Positions 1 to 9,485 of a stretch of DNA of 64,000 bases are shown one piece after another (position 1 is the stretch's first letter; each line of letters opens with the position of its first letter). The stretch lies in NCBI GenBank assembly GCA_036365455.1, contig JAWQUS010000011.1, forward strand, positions 2,562,001 to 2,626,000, read 5' to 3'. The stretch is from Macrosoma leucophasiata (lineage: Eukaryota; Arthropoda; Insecta; Lepidoptera; Hedylidae). The notes beneath the pieces were generated by a model. That model saw only the letters and a program-made list of their open reading frames with translations, had not been told where the DNA came from and searched no databases. The position numbers and the translations under genes are program-made.

Positions 1-97
1 AATTACGGTGCACGTGACACGTATCCCGCTCCCATCTGAATCCAACACGTTTGTACGGCAGTCATCGCACAAAGCGTCCTATGTATTTGTTGTTGCA
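1..97 (+). repeat. DUP1 copy 1
   Basis: Diverged direct duplicate of 283-390. Both share ATTACGGTG, GTGACACGTATC and ATGTATTTGTTGTT in the same order. It may extend left of the window. No coding potential is seen. Confidence 0.7.
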
Positions 98-249
98 ACG
101 AATATATTATTTAATAGCTTATTTTCTTTATTTACATAGTTAGTGCAATTAAATTTAAGCACATTGTTAATAAGACCGGGTTATTATAAGGCAAATATAT
201 GAACTGTCAGATAATGCAGATGAATATTAATCTGCATTAGGTTTTACGT

Positions 250-277
250 GCAGCGTGATAAGGATTTATCACGCTGC
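250..277. repeat. perfect 12-bp hairpin
   Basis: GCAGCGTGATAA at 250-261 and its exact complement at 266-277 enclose the loop GGAT. It sits just before DUP1 copy 2. Confidence 0.8.
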
Positions 278-282
278 AGAGG

Positions 283-390
283 ATTACGGTGCGCGTGACA
301 CGTATCACGCTCCCACCTGCACCCGACATGTTTGGGCTCACAATTTGCTCAGCACTCATCACACAAAACATCTGATGTATTTGTTGTTCT
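283..390 (+). repeat. DUP1 copy 2
   Basis: Second copy of the direct duplication that starts at base 1, offset by about 280 bp. It contains a short extra stretch (TTTGGGCTCACAATTTGC) missing from copy 1. Confidence 0.7.
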
Positions 391-429
391 GTAGATTTTA
401 TTTTTGTTCTTCACTTCTACAGCACTTCT

Positions 430-735
430 ACTGGTGGTAGAGTTCCTGAGCAGGCATTCGACGGCTTAGGCACCACCGCATTACCTAATTATTTATCTTT
501 CTTTCTTTCTAATCAATCTGCCACTAAATGGTAGTGTTAAGAACCATTGTGTTCCGGTTAGATGGCAATGTATGGCTTCGTAATAACTATCACAGAGACA
601 TAAGAATTAAAGTCTCAAGGGTGGCAGCACATCTGCATTTGACCCGTGGTTTTTGTGTAGATGTCTATTATAGGCTGCAACCACCACTTAACATCCATGT
701 GAACTGCATGCTTATTTGCCACCTATATTATACGA
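430..735 (+). mobile_element. SINE-A (A2 subfamily), near full length
   Basis: It begins at the recurrent 5' boundary ACTGGTGGTAGAG and ends at the conserved tail GTGAACTGCATGCTTATTTG. It carries the A2 marker AACTATCACAGAGACAT. A TTTC-rich stretch is expanded near 498-515. Diverged, so an old copy. Confidence 0.8.
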
Positions 736-1060
736 GTATACAACAACTTAGACCTTACTAGTGGAAAGTTTTTGAAATCTATGGATTTAATGTAGATTTT
801 TGTAGTATTTACTTACAATCAATGTTAACTGTATGCTGTATGTTAAAAAAGGATGAACTGTATTCCTTCACACAACTTTGCTCAGACGCTAACAATACAA
901 GGTGCTACGCTATCGCAAAAAAGTGAAATAAATTAAACATTTGTAAGTTTGGCAGAGACCATATTTGAGTTTTGCAAAAAAAGAGTAACTTGAAAGTAAT
1001 ATGGTACTATTGCTATCCTTGATCAATATTGACATTTGAAACTTCAGGTACAGAGTGTTT
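736..1060. other. AT-rich intergenic DNA
   Basis: No gene seen. Bases 809-846 resemble a decayed SINE-A tail (CAATGTTAACTGTATGC). The rest is featureless. Confidence 0.5.
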
Positions 1061-1170
1061 GTATGTAGGTACCTTAACGCCAAGCTCCTTATAAGGAAGA
1101 AAGAGAGTGTGGAGCGTCAGATATCTCCCCCCGTATTTCTTCTACATTCATCATTCTCTTCATACAATGC
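1061..1170 (-). mobile_element. RTE-end, degenerate
   Basis: It matches the minus orientation of the RTE 3' coding end seen more cleanly at 17711-17865: GAGAGTGTGGAGCG, then CATCATTCTCTTCATACA. Several substitutions mark it as old. Confidence 0.6.
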
Positions 1171-1261
1171 AGAGTGGAGATCTGTTCTCCATGCTAACAG
1201 CAATATTTCACGAAAAAAAAAACAATAAAATGCAGCAAATCGTTAGACATTAAAATATCAG

Positions 1262-1492
1262 ATATGCCTTTAAATATTTTTCGATATGAGCGTAAATAAA
1301 AAGTAGGTTCACAATTTATTTACAGCGACCTGGATTCTTCCGGGTGAAGCGAAAGTTTCCCTCGGGAGGGTGAAACCACGGATAGCATGGTTTATTAATG
1401 TTAAAGGTATACAAGGCAATGCATCACGGATATTACCGAATATACTCCGGTCAATTTTCAAGGCACCAGTTTAGACATGCTCTGTACTTTTT
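1262..1492 (+). repeat. DUP2 copy 1
   Basis: About 230 bp that recurs in the same orientation at 2094-2328. Shared blocks include TTTTTCGATATGAG, GATTCTTCC.GGTGAAGC and GCATGGTTTATT. A SINE-A copy lies between the two. Confidence 0.8.
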
Positions 1493-1597
1493 AAATTACT
1501 CAAGTTTTTACTTGTGTTCAAGAAAGTGATGAAGAATTCTCGATGCGCTATCTGATTGAGTAAAGTAGCAATTAACTTGTTTTCTAAAGAACGAAGT

Positions 1598-1835
1598 TTT
1601 TCTTTTATGTAATGGAAGTGGCAAACAAGCATGCAGTTCACATTGATGTTAAGTGATGACTGCAGCCTATGGCTACCCACACAAAGACCAAGGTCAAAAT
1701 GCAGATGCGTTACCACTCCTGAGACCTAAGGTGTTATGCCTCTGTGCCGAAAATTACAGGGCCGTACATTACCACCTGACAGGAACACGATAGTGCTGAA
1801 CATTACCATTTAGCGACAAGTATATTACGTAATGT
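1598..1835 (-). mobile_element. SINE-A (A1), 5'-truncated
   Basis: Minus-strand copy reading from the poly-A side (TTTATGTAATGGAAGTGGC) to GCGACAAGTATATTACGTAATG. It lacks the 5' hairpin. It separates the two DUP2 copies. Confidence 0.85.
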
Positions 1836-2093
1836 TATTTATGATATTTTTGATTTTTTAGTTACCTAGACCAAATAAATAATTATATTTCTTAGAGATG
1901 ATGTACTAATGACCGAGCTTGTGGGTTCAGATATGACGGCTTCCAAATGAATCCCCCAGAAAATATATAGTTGACTTTGCTGCATCCGATGTTCTCAAAA
2001 GTAAAATAGTAGTTGTATTTATCATGAAAATAAACTAGAAGCATTACAAAAACAAACAATAAGAACAGCAATGTTCTCAATTGCAAAAATACA

Positions 2094-2328
2094 AGGTATG
2101 CCTAAAAATCTTTTTCGATATGAGAGTACATAAAAAAGTGTGTTCAAAATTTATTTATACCGATCTCGATTCTTCCTGGTGAAGCAAAAGTTTCCCTTGG
2201 GAGCTTGAAACCGCGGATGGCATGGTTTATTTATATTACATACATACTAGGTAATGCATTATGGATACTACCTAATATACTTGAGCCCCATTTTCAAGAC
2301 TCAAGTTTTGACATACTCTGTTACTTTT
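2094..2328 (+). repeat. DUP2 copy 2
   Basis: Direct duplicate of 1262-1492, offset about 835 bp, with scattered substitutions and small indels. No open frame is shared by the two copies. Confidence 0.8.
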
Positions 2329-2713
2329 GAGACTCAACTTCTTCACTGTAAGGGAAATATTTAATATGATATTCGATCGAACGAATTGAAGTATATCTAG
2401 ATTTTTGTAGCTCTACGTTATTAAAAAAGAGAAAAGTAAAATTAAGACGAGTTTTAACGAAGGAGCGCAGAAAAACAGTAATCACTGTTGCGCTTGCCAA
2501 GCATGGTGATTATGGCATATTTTTTCCTAATGCTGTACAATTCTGTTGCGAGCATCTTTGGGGAAGGTTTGTGTCCAGCAATGGACGTCTATGGAAGTGA
2601 TGATGAATACGCCCTTCTAAACCTTTCGTGTAAAAAGCTGTGTCGTTCCGCTTCAAGACATTTATTAATTTTGGATTTGCAATATCTGACTGGAAATGAA
2701 CACAATATACATA

Positions 2714-2897
2714 ACGTTTTCGTAGGTTTTCGCGAGCTTCATACATTGTAGAAATTAAACTTGCGGATTTTCTCGCGTATACAACACTCCCAAACTTCTT
2801 CATACACCCGACGTTTCAGTCGCTTTCCAGCTACCGTGGTCACGGGCTGACTGCCCGTCACCACGAGACCGAGAAAATCTGCAAGTTTAATTTCTAC
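2714..2897 (-). mobile_element. MITE-1: inverted-repeat insertion with 15-bp direct repeats
   Basis: A 184-bp insert is flanked by perfect 15-bp direct repeats AACACAATATACATA at 2699-2713 and 2898-2912. Within it, a 30-bp inverted repeat at 2746-2775 and 2870-2899 (29/30 match, starting TTGTAGAAATTAAACTTGC) encloses a GC-rich core with its own inverted repeat, GGTCACGGGC / GCCCGTCACC. The direct repeats are long for a classic DNA transposon. A retroposed fragment is an alternative reading. Confidence 0.65.
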
Positions 2898-3003
2898 AAC
2901 ACAATATACATATAAAATACTTATATAAACGAAAGCTCCACATTTTAATAGAGGTAAACCTAGAGTGATATGTATGACCTAACCTTTAACCATTATACTT
3001 AGG

Positions 3004-3041
3004 TACCATCAATGTAAATTTTATGCTTATTTGCCACTTTA
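3004..3041 (+). mobile_element. SINE-A tail fragment
   Basis: Short 3' tail (ACCATCAATGTAAATTTTATG, then TTTGCCACTTTATG) directly upstream of a longer copy. Confidence 0.6.
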
Positions 3042-3049
3042 TGACATAC

Positions 3050-3207
3050 ACCCGGCACAGAGGCATAACACCTTAGGCCTCAGAAGTAGTAACTCATCTG
3101 CATTTTGACATCTGGTCTTTGTGTGGGTGTCTATAAGCTGCAGTCATCACTTAACATCAATGTGAACTGCATGTTTGCTTGCCACTTTCAACGTATAGAA
3201 AAAAATA
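3050..3207 (+). mobile_element. SINE-A (A1), 3' half
   Basis: Starts at CCGGCACAGAGGCATAACACC and ends in an A-rich tail near 3207. It is truncated at the 5' side. Confidence 0.8.
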
Positions 3208-3964
3208 GTAGCACAGCTCTATGATTTCTTGGAAAGAAGGAAGCAAAGGTTTTTGCGAAAATATTTATAAGCTGTTGAAGAAATGGCCACTATGAAACGG
3301 ATAGGCAATTAACTTGTAAATGTACGAGTAGCCTTGGTTTTCTAATGCATACAATATTTTTGCGTGAGCAACTCTTTCGGTTTTACGGTATGTATATTCT
3401 TGTACTTTATCATAGATAGAAAAGTTATTTTCATAAATATGCAACAGACATGGGTCTACCATAAGTTTATGCTAAACATGGTGAATTTTCTCCATTTCCA
3501 AATACAAAAGTTACGGAATCATTCAGATACCTTTTGCGGTCCGTTTCCACCGACACCTTGGGATTTAGAAGGTCGATGAAAAAGTTTGATATTTATGGAC
3601 TAGGCTCAAACATACTTCAGGTATTGTGCTTATAACTTAACTTGAGCGTATTTTTATGTATTTTGAGATAAAACTCTGCAGCTGGCTTTACCAAAATTTT
3701 GTAAGATAAACGTTGTTCGGGTCGTATTTTGGATCCCGTATTAGTAAAATATCGCCCACTTATTATGTCTGTCCACATACTTTTTTTAATTCAACAATTT
3801 AAAATATCTAAATTGTTAAATAATCTACAAAACGTAACGCCAAAAGAAGCAGGTCAGTTTTATGTGTGACTCAATGTGAATTAAAGTGTAATAAAGTTGC
3901 ATTAGAGCAACAGCATAATAACAAAAATGCTTTACTGAGAAACGACTGCTGGGTGGCATAGTGG
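3208..3964. other. intergenic DNA, no gene seen
   Basis: AT-rich sequence. The short frames at 3265-3579 overlap on both strands and match no family I know. Confidence 0.5.
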
Positions 3965-4204
3965 TATAGGTCGCGCCAGGTAAAAAGAACGCTGGCGGTC
4001 AAGCTGCGCGTCATGTGTTTTTATTTCATTTTATGTTATTCTATGTAATATAGTTTTCAATCTGCCTACCAATACACGAAACCGCAAGCGAAAGCTATCA
4101 AAAATAAACCAATAGGGCTAGTACTTTCGTGTGCGAGTGTACCGATGCGCGAACACATCCCTTCTACTTCCTTCCAGCGTTCTTTTTACGTGGCGCGACC
4201 TATA
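3965..4204. mobile_element. MITE-2 with 31-bp terminal inverted repeats
   Basis: Left end TATAGGTCGCGCCAGGTAAA at 3965 continues to 3995. The right end at 4174-4204 is its complement with one mismatch in 31. The ends lie in TATA, so a TA target duplication (Tc1/mariner type) is plausible. The 240-bp interior has no transposase. The high end identity suggests a fairly recent insertion. Confidence 0.75.
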
Positions 4205-4205
4205 G

Positions 4206-4427
4206 CAGAGAATATGTAATAACTACTACGTATAGAATGGACACTTCGACGTCGCGCCCGTTTTCCCCACCTCACCGCACCTCCTCCCCTCTTATGGGCG
4301 ACGTTTGGTATTATCTACGTGCTACGCACACAGGTGCACGTGTAAATACACGTCACTGTTTGATGTCCATGTAATAGAGACCAAATTAAGCATTTGTATG
4401 GAATTTTGGCAGAGTGTCCGCGGTGTG
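4206..4427 (+). mobile_element. REP-L copy 1
   Basis: Dispersed ~220-bp repeat running from CAGAGAATATGTAATAAC to GAGTGTCCGCGGTG. Other copies lie at 8165-8372, 28855-29078 and 49774-50173. It holds a short hairpin, ACGTGTA..TACACGT. No terminal inverted repeats are visible. Class unknown. Confidence 0.7.
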
Positions 4428-4485
4428 GTGTTAGCAGGCCATTATCGCTACTCTGATGATCCGAATTCAATCGCAGGTCTTACCT
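4428..4485 (+). mobile_element. possible SINE-T2 head fragment
   Basis: GTTAGCAGGCCATTATCGCTAC resembles the segment after box A in the SINE-T2 copies at 50227 and 51212. It is very short and diverged. Confidence 0.3.
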
Positions 4486-4569
4486 CAGTAACCTTAGTCC
4501 TTCCTACAGATTTTTTGCCCTTTTTTGAAGATTTCCCTCGTAGTTCGCTAGTTTCCGATGAATGATAAT

Positions 4570-4740
4570 AGGCAGAGGTTAATGTATCAAGTACATACAA
4601 TATATGCAGACACCCATGATTCGCTATGTAAGTACAATATTTTCCATGTAATAAGTGGCGAGCCAATTGATATATCCGACGTTTCCAAGCTCAGGATTGC
4701 ACTGACAAATTTTGACATATTTCCGAATCACCAACCTTAG
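4570..4740 (-). mobile_element. SINE-T2, degenerate
   Basis: Minus-strand match to the SINE-T2 3' region: AGGCAGAGGTTAATG, GACACCCATGATTCGC and CATGTAATAAGTGGCGAG occur in the same order as at 8451-8738. Confidence 0.6.
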
Positions 4741-4909
4741 GATGGCACTGACCCATTTCCGAAACATGAAAAAAACTAATGGCACTTATCCTGGGCCGGG
4801 CCACGCCCGCTCTCATAGTTCCCGATAGTTCAATCCTTTCCCTAGAGACACATTTTTGAGAATGCAACAGCTCACGTTATGCACTTCGTACAAAATACTA
4901 TGAACGTTT

Positions 4910-4968
4910 CACGCGACGTCGCGTGATGAGCCTGATGGATGCGCACTTGCATCACGCGACGTCGAGTG
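4910..4968. repeat. paired GACGTC palindromes
   Basis: CACGCGACGTCGCGTG at 4910-4925 is a perfect 16-bp palindrome. CACGCGACGTCGAGTG at 4953-4968 repeats it with one change. The GACGTC core resembles a CRE-type site, but no neighbouring gene supports a regulatory role. Confidence 0.6.
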
Positions 4969-5665
4969 ACTGGCAATGAACGTGATAAAAATAAGAAATT
5001 AGTAATCGTCTTTAATTTGACCGCTGTTTCGACACTATTTTATTGTGCGTAAGCATTTGAACATTAAAGTAAACCAGGTGATAACCCGAAACACATTAAA
5101 ACGTTAACGACAAAATCAAACCAACACAGTTTTTGGTCACAATATAACCCTGTATTTGGGAGTATATAAATTTCTCTTTATTAGGACGGTACTAATAAAG
5201 GGCGTCTGGCAAAAATAGTGGTAGGCCGCAAAGACCCGGGGGATCCCGAACGTAATAGAAACGGGGTCCGGCATTAAGGGGTTAGGAATTCCGTTTATGG
5301 GCAAACATTTTATTTAGTCCAAGATCATTTCTGTTACATTTAGTTTTTCATTTTAAGCTTCAATAATTTAATTTTTTTTTCGTATTAGGCTTTTTATTGT
5401 CAATAGTTTTTTTCAGCTCGCAATCTACCGGGAAGGCATGCTTGCCTTTGTGACTTATACGAGTATGGGCAATATTTAGCGATTAATTATAGGGCATCTT
5501 TAGAATAGAATAGAATCCCCTGAATCCTTTATAAACGTTGAATACGACGATAAGGCGGGTGGAACTGTCGCTCTAGTAATTGGTTGATGGTGTCTGAAAC
5601 CAAAATAATAACTTGTGGTTCATACGAGAATAAGGTCTTTGATGAGTCAAAGGTAAGGCACGAAG
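4969..5665. other. intergenic DNA with a short GC-rich patch
   Basis: No gene seen. Bases 5195-5280 are unusually GC-rich (CCGCAAAGACCCGGGGGATC) and may be a transposon fragment I do not recognise. Confidence 0.4.
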
Positions 5666-5826
5666 TCCCGTAATAATTATCACAGAGAGATTACAACAAA
5701 GGTCTCAGGGGTGGCAACGCATCTGCATTTTGATCTCTGGTCTTTGTGTGGGTGTCTATAGGCTGCAGTCATCACGTAACATCAATGTATACTGCATGCT
5801 TGTTTGCCACCAGCATTTAAAAAAAA
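5666..5826 (+). mobile_element. SINE-A (A2), 3' half
   Basis: Starts at CCCGTAATAATTATCACAGAG and ends in a poly-A run at 5819-5826. Confidence 0.85.
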
Positions 5827-6494
5827 CCTGGTACCCTACGGCACGTAGATCGATATTTTGTCTTGTGTTTTATGAGTCCGTTCATTGTGGCGATGGTCAA
5901 CGTGGTCTCATCGTACGGATCCTCAAAAGAAATGGATTTGTAATCGAGTGTACCAAACTTATAGTTGACCGAATAAAACATAAAATCACCTTTATACTAA
6001 TATTTAAATAACTACAAACTACTACAACTATTTTGACAACTAATGGTTTGTACGTGTAAAATATATCTACACAGAACCCACAACGCAGTAATCTGAGCGT
6101 TTATTGTTGCTATACAACATATCAAACCAAAATAATATAACTGCAGCATATAACTAATGCATTTTCATTACAACTAGAATCAACTAAGGAGTGGTGCACA
6201 CGATGTCTAACTAACTAAGAACTGCTCCGGACACCTCAAGTTGCATGAAGTCTTGTGAGACAGCCTTAAAGCGTATGCAATTTGCACATTATAAGGATTA
6301 GAATTGCCTACACTGTCCATTTAGCAAACTGATAAATTAATGCCAAAAGGTTTAATTAAAAGCGAACATCAAATACAGGCTTCTAGGAGTTTGGCATTAT
6401 CAGACATACACTACACTACTTCTAACAACAAGTCAGAAATGAGGAATCATATCGTAATGCCAGCTTTAATTATCACGTGGTTGGAGTGTTCGGG

Positions 6495-6507
6495 AAACCA
6501 TCCAGTA
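6495..6507 (+). repeat. 13-bp target duplication, left
   Basis: AAACCATCCAGTA recurs exactly at 7153-7165. DUP3 copy 2 has the single uninterrupted site AAACAATCCAGTA at 7693-7705. Confidence 0.9.
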
Positions 6508-6544
6508 TTTTATTTTTTTAAAAGAAAAATTGAAAGAAAAATTT

Positions 6545-6620
6545 GACTTCAGGCGAGACTCGAACTCGCGACCTACTGGGAATCTAGTCCAGCCGCTCTT
6601 CCAATTGAGCTACTGAAGCC
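6545..6620 (-). tRNA. tRNA-like module of T3 (left arm), probably not a true tRNA gene
   Basis: A 76-nt cloverleaf-like sequence. Acceptor strands GCTTCAG and CTGAAGT pair with one wobble. The D arm GCTC/GAGC and T arm GCGAG/CTCGC are intact. Box A (TAGCTCAATTGG) and box B (GTTCGAGTC) fit Pol III promoter consensus. The anticodon stem is imperfect, so no amino acid is assigned. Confidence 0.6.
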
Positions 6621-6733
6621 CTGCCCGATTTGTCAAATCTTTCCTTCACATCTATTGCATTGCTTTATGGTAGCAGTAGCGCCATCTATTACCAACTATG
6701 CTAGTTAGGCAACCGATATAATAGACTTTTCAG

Positions 6734-6764
6734 TAGGTCGCGAGTTCGAGTCTCGCCTGAAGTC
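6734..6764 (+). other. tRNA-like 3' half in the foldback spacer
   Basis: TAGGTCGCGAGTTCGAGTC followed by CTGAAGTC. This is the T arm and 3' acceptor strand only, so it has box B and no box A. Confidence 0.7.
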
Positions 6765-6998
6765 AAATTTTTCTTTCCATTTTTCTTTAAAAAAAATAAA
6801 ATATATTTCACAAGCATGTGTTAATGCGAAATAATATAAAACAATTATTAAGGGTAAAAGCGACTTCTTTACGATATTCAATAAACTGAAAAGTCTATTA
6901 TATCGGTTGCCTAACTAGCATAGTTGGTAATAGATGGCGCTACTGCTACCATAAAGCAATGCAATAGATGTGAAGGAAATATTTGACAAATCGGGCAG

Positions 6999-7071
6999 GG
7001 CTTCAGTAGCTCAATTGGAAGAGCTGGACTAGATTCCCAGTAGGTCGCGAGTTCGAGTCTCGTCTGAAGTC
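6999..7071 (+). tRNA. tRNA-like module of T3 (right arm)
   Basis: Same module as 6545-6620 on the opposite strand, with a 3-nt deletion after the D arm (GAGCTGGA instead of GAGCGGCTGGA). Boxes A and B are kept. The arm otherwise mirrors the left one. Confidence 0.6.
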
Positions 7072-7500
7072 AAATTTTTCTTTCCATTTTTCTTTAAAAA
7101 AAATAAAATATATTTCACAAGCATGTGTTAATGCGAAATAATATAAAACAAAAAACCATCCAGTACCTAATGGAACGCGGGGCAATATTGAGTTGGATCG
7201 TATCCTCTATGTTCGAATGCAAGGTTTTTGTATTTTTGTATTTTGTAAGTTGCTTGGTATTATCACCTACACTTGTGATGCTAGCTAGAGTGATCTGATT
7301 TTTAATTCACCGGACTTAAGTTAAATTCAGAGTAACAAAAAAAATATATTGGGTTTTAATGCGGTGGACTTATCTCAGTGGAATTATGGATAGGTCTTAG
7401 ATTGAATTTACAGAACTTAATGTTGTTAGTTTTATCTGGGATTGAACAAATTATCGTCGAACGTTTAGTGTACACGTGTAGATGAATCGGAACCTCAAAC

Positions 7501-8003
7501 GCACATTATAATGGCCTGCACTATCCATTTAGCAAACTGATAAATTAATGCCAAAAACCTTTAATTAAAAGCGCACGTCAAATACAGGCTTCTAGGAGTT
7601 TGGCATTATCAAACATACTCTTAACAATATGTCAGAAACGAGGAATCATATCGCAATGCTAGCTTTAATTATCACGTGGTCGGAGTGTTCGGGAAACAAT
7701 CCAGTAATGGAACGCGAGGCGATATTGAGTTTGATCGTATCCTCTTATGTTCGAATGCCAGGTATTTGATTTTGTAAGTTGCTTAGTTATCACCTACAAC
7801 TTGTCTCGCTAGCTGGAGTGATTTGATTGCCCACAGGTCTTAGGTTGATTCAGGAATAATTAAAAAAAAATGTTTATTGGGTTTTATGCGATTGATTTAT
7901 TTCTGAGTGGAATTTGGCAAAATGCTCAGTTAATGTTGGTAGTTTTATCTGGGATTGAACAAATTCTCGTCGAACCGTTGGTGTATATGGGTAGATGTAT
8001 GGG
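7501..8003 (+). repeat. DUP3 copy 2 (empty-site copy)
   Basis: Uninterrupted copy of 6284-7490, starting only 11 bp after it. It holds the pre-integration site of the foldback at 7693-7705. Confidence 0.9.
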
Positions 8004-8164
8004 TATTAAAATTTATAGTAAAATAACAATTAGTTTTTTAAACAACTTACAAGATATTATAAATAATTACAATCAAAAATCAACATGAATATGATACACA
8101 AAAAAAATCCTGGTTTAATTTAAAATGAATTTAGAACAAATAATCTTTTTTTAAGCAGTTTAGG

Positions 8165-8372
8165 CACACCACGGACATTCCGCCAAAATGCCATACATAC
8201 GCTTAATTTGGTCAATCAATCAGTAACGTGTATTTACACGTGCACCTGTGTGCGTAGCACGTGGAGAATTCCAAACGTCGCCCATAAGAGGGCAGGAGGT
8301 TGGGTGAGGCGGGGAAATCGGGCGGGACGTCAAAGTGTCCGTTCTATACGTAGTATTATTACATATTCTCTG
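8165..8372 (-). mobile_element. REP-L copy 2
   Basis: Minus-orientation copy from CACCACGGACATTCCGCC to TACATATTCTCTG. It keeps the ACGTGTATTTACACGT hairpin and the ACGTAGTATTATTACATATTC end. Confidence 0.8.
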
Positions 8373-8450
8373 GTTTTGAGCAAAGCTTTTTTCTAGCATG
8401 GACGTTTTTGTGCTCTAAAGTGAACTTAAAATTTAATTATTTTTATAATG

Positions 8451-8738
8451 ACGTAACTTCACGCCTGTAATCCCCAAACGGGTAGGCAGAGGTAAATGCA
8501 TGCATTCAATTATACATGCAAACACCCACGACTCGCCGGTTACGTTTTTGGCCCATGTAACAGGTGGCGAACCTGTTGCCATCTCCGGGCACATTACCAA
8601 ACTCCGGGGTACTGGGAAACTTCCAGAAAATGGAAAAATCCCAATAGAAGCAGAGATAAAGGATTTTAAACCGTCATCTCTGATAGTCCCCGACCCGGGA
8701 ATCGAACCCAGGACCTCCAGCGTAATAGTAGTGGTAGT
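8451..8738 (-). mobile_element. SINE-T2 (tRNA-derived), 5' end incomplete
   Basis: Read on the minus strand it has box B in CCTGGGTTCGATTCCCGGG and then a body ending GATTACAGGCGTGAAGTTACG. The box A part seen at 50227 and 51212 is missing here, so the copy lacks the start of its tRNA head. Confidence 0.8.
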
Positions 8739-8980
8739 TTATAATGATTTTACTTTAATATACGTAAGATAAATCCGTGACAATTGTTTTATTTAAGCCT
8801 CTCTGGATTCGATTTCATTGTGTCTATCCCAAACATTTTCAGCTCACGCCAAATAAAATGTAACTAATATTTCCCACAACACTACATGTTACTGTCAATC
8901 AGCTGCCAATAACCATATTGGTTACCTATCAAGCTTTATTCCGTTCAGATTCCAATATCTGTGATATTATACCTTATATG

Positions 8981-9106
8981 TATGAAGAGAATGATGAAGG
9001 TAGACGAGGCACGAGAGGTTTGTCAGAACCGGGATGTCTGGCGCTCTACACTCTCTGCCTACCCCGTTAGGGACCTGGCGTGAAGATACATATATACCTT
9101 ATATTT
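8981..9106 (+). mobile_element. RTE-end (LINE C-terminal coding remnant)
   Basis: One frame reads DEAREVCQNRDVWRSTLSAY, which fits the extreme C-terminus of RTE-type LINE proteins (arginine-rich, D.WR). It is followed by GAAGATACATATATACC. All that remains is the last ~40 codons and the tail. Confidence 0.7.
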
Positions 9107-9138
9107 TATGTATGTATGTATGTATGTATGTGTGTATC
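9107..9138. repeat. (TATG)n microsatellite
   Basis: About seven TATG units joining two oppositely oriented RTE-end copies. It probably grew from their shared ATACATA tails. Confidence 0.8.
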
Positions 9139-9192
9139 TACACGCTAAGCCCCATACAGGATAGGCAGAAAGTGTGGAGTGGCAAAAAGAGT
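9139..9192 (-). mobile_element. RTE-end, short
   Basis: Minus-strand fragment: ATCTACACGCTAAGCCCCAT then GGCAGAAAGTGTGGAG. It is tail-to-tail with 8981-9106. Confidence 0.6.
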
Positions 9193-9397
9193 AGACTGGC
9201 AACACGGGTTGTAGATGTCAAAATTGTAGAATAGATTAATGTTTAAAAAATAGTCTAAGTGATTATTATTAGTATTAATAGTGTAATATTGTCCTACATA
9301 ATAGTAATAGGTTTTTTTTGCTGATAGTACAACCTTTTAATAATTATTATTATTCAATTTATTTTGTATATTTCATATCATTAGCCTTTGATATAAT

Positions 9398-9485
9398 TAT
9401 GTACCGTGTATACATGCATATGCATTTAGTAAAAAACGGTTATTTTTATATTACAAACATCCACTCCAATTATATTTATTAAAAA
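9398..9485 (-). mobile_element. Helitron 5'-end fragment (HEL)
   Basis: Minus-strand match to the start of the copies at 27691 and 47542: TTGGAGTG, TGTTTGTAATATAAAAATAA and the ACACGGTACAT motif. The 3' part is absent. Confidence 0.65.

Larger units (their letters stand above)
6508..7152. mobile_element. T3 foldback insertion (inverted dimer of the tRNA-bearing unit)
   Basis: A 645-bp insertion bounded by 13-bp target duplications. Bases 6508-6733 and 6886-7112 are near-complementary arms of about 225 bp, each holding a tRNA-like module. The spacer 6734-6885 begins with a third, partial module (3' half of the tRNA) and the A/T-rich tail of the unit. The switch from arm to spacer falls at CAG, a microhomology shared by both sequences, so it looks like a template switch in a tandem dimer. 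A transcript would form a long, nearly perfect double-stranded stem. Confidence 0.85.
6284..7490 (+). repeat. DUP3 copy 1, interrupted by a foldback insertion
   Basis: First half of a tandem duplication whose second half is 7501-8003. Without the 645-bp insertion at 6508-7152 it is ~560 bp. Shared landmarks include CCATTTAGCAAACTGATAAA, GGCTTCTAGGAGTTTGGC, ATTATCACGTGG and TTTTATCTGGGATTGAAC. No conserved open frame, so the unit appears non-coding. Confidence 0.9.

Noticed and set aside
2488..2803. overlapping 87- and 97-residue frames
   Set aside because: They overlap on opposite strands, run into MITE-1 and show no motif.
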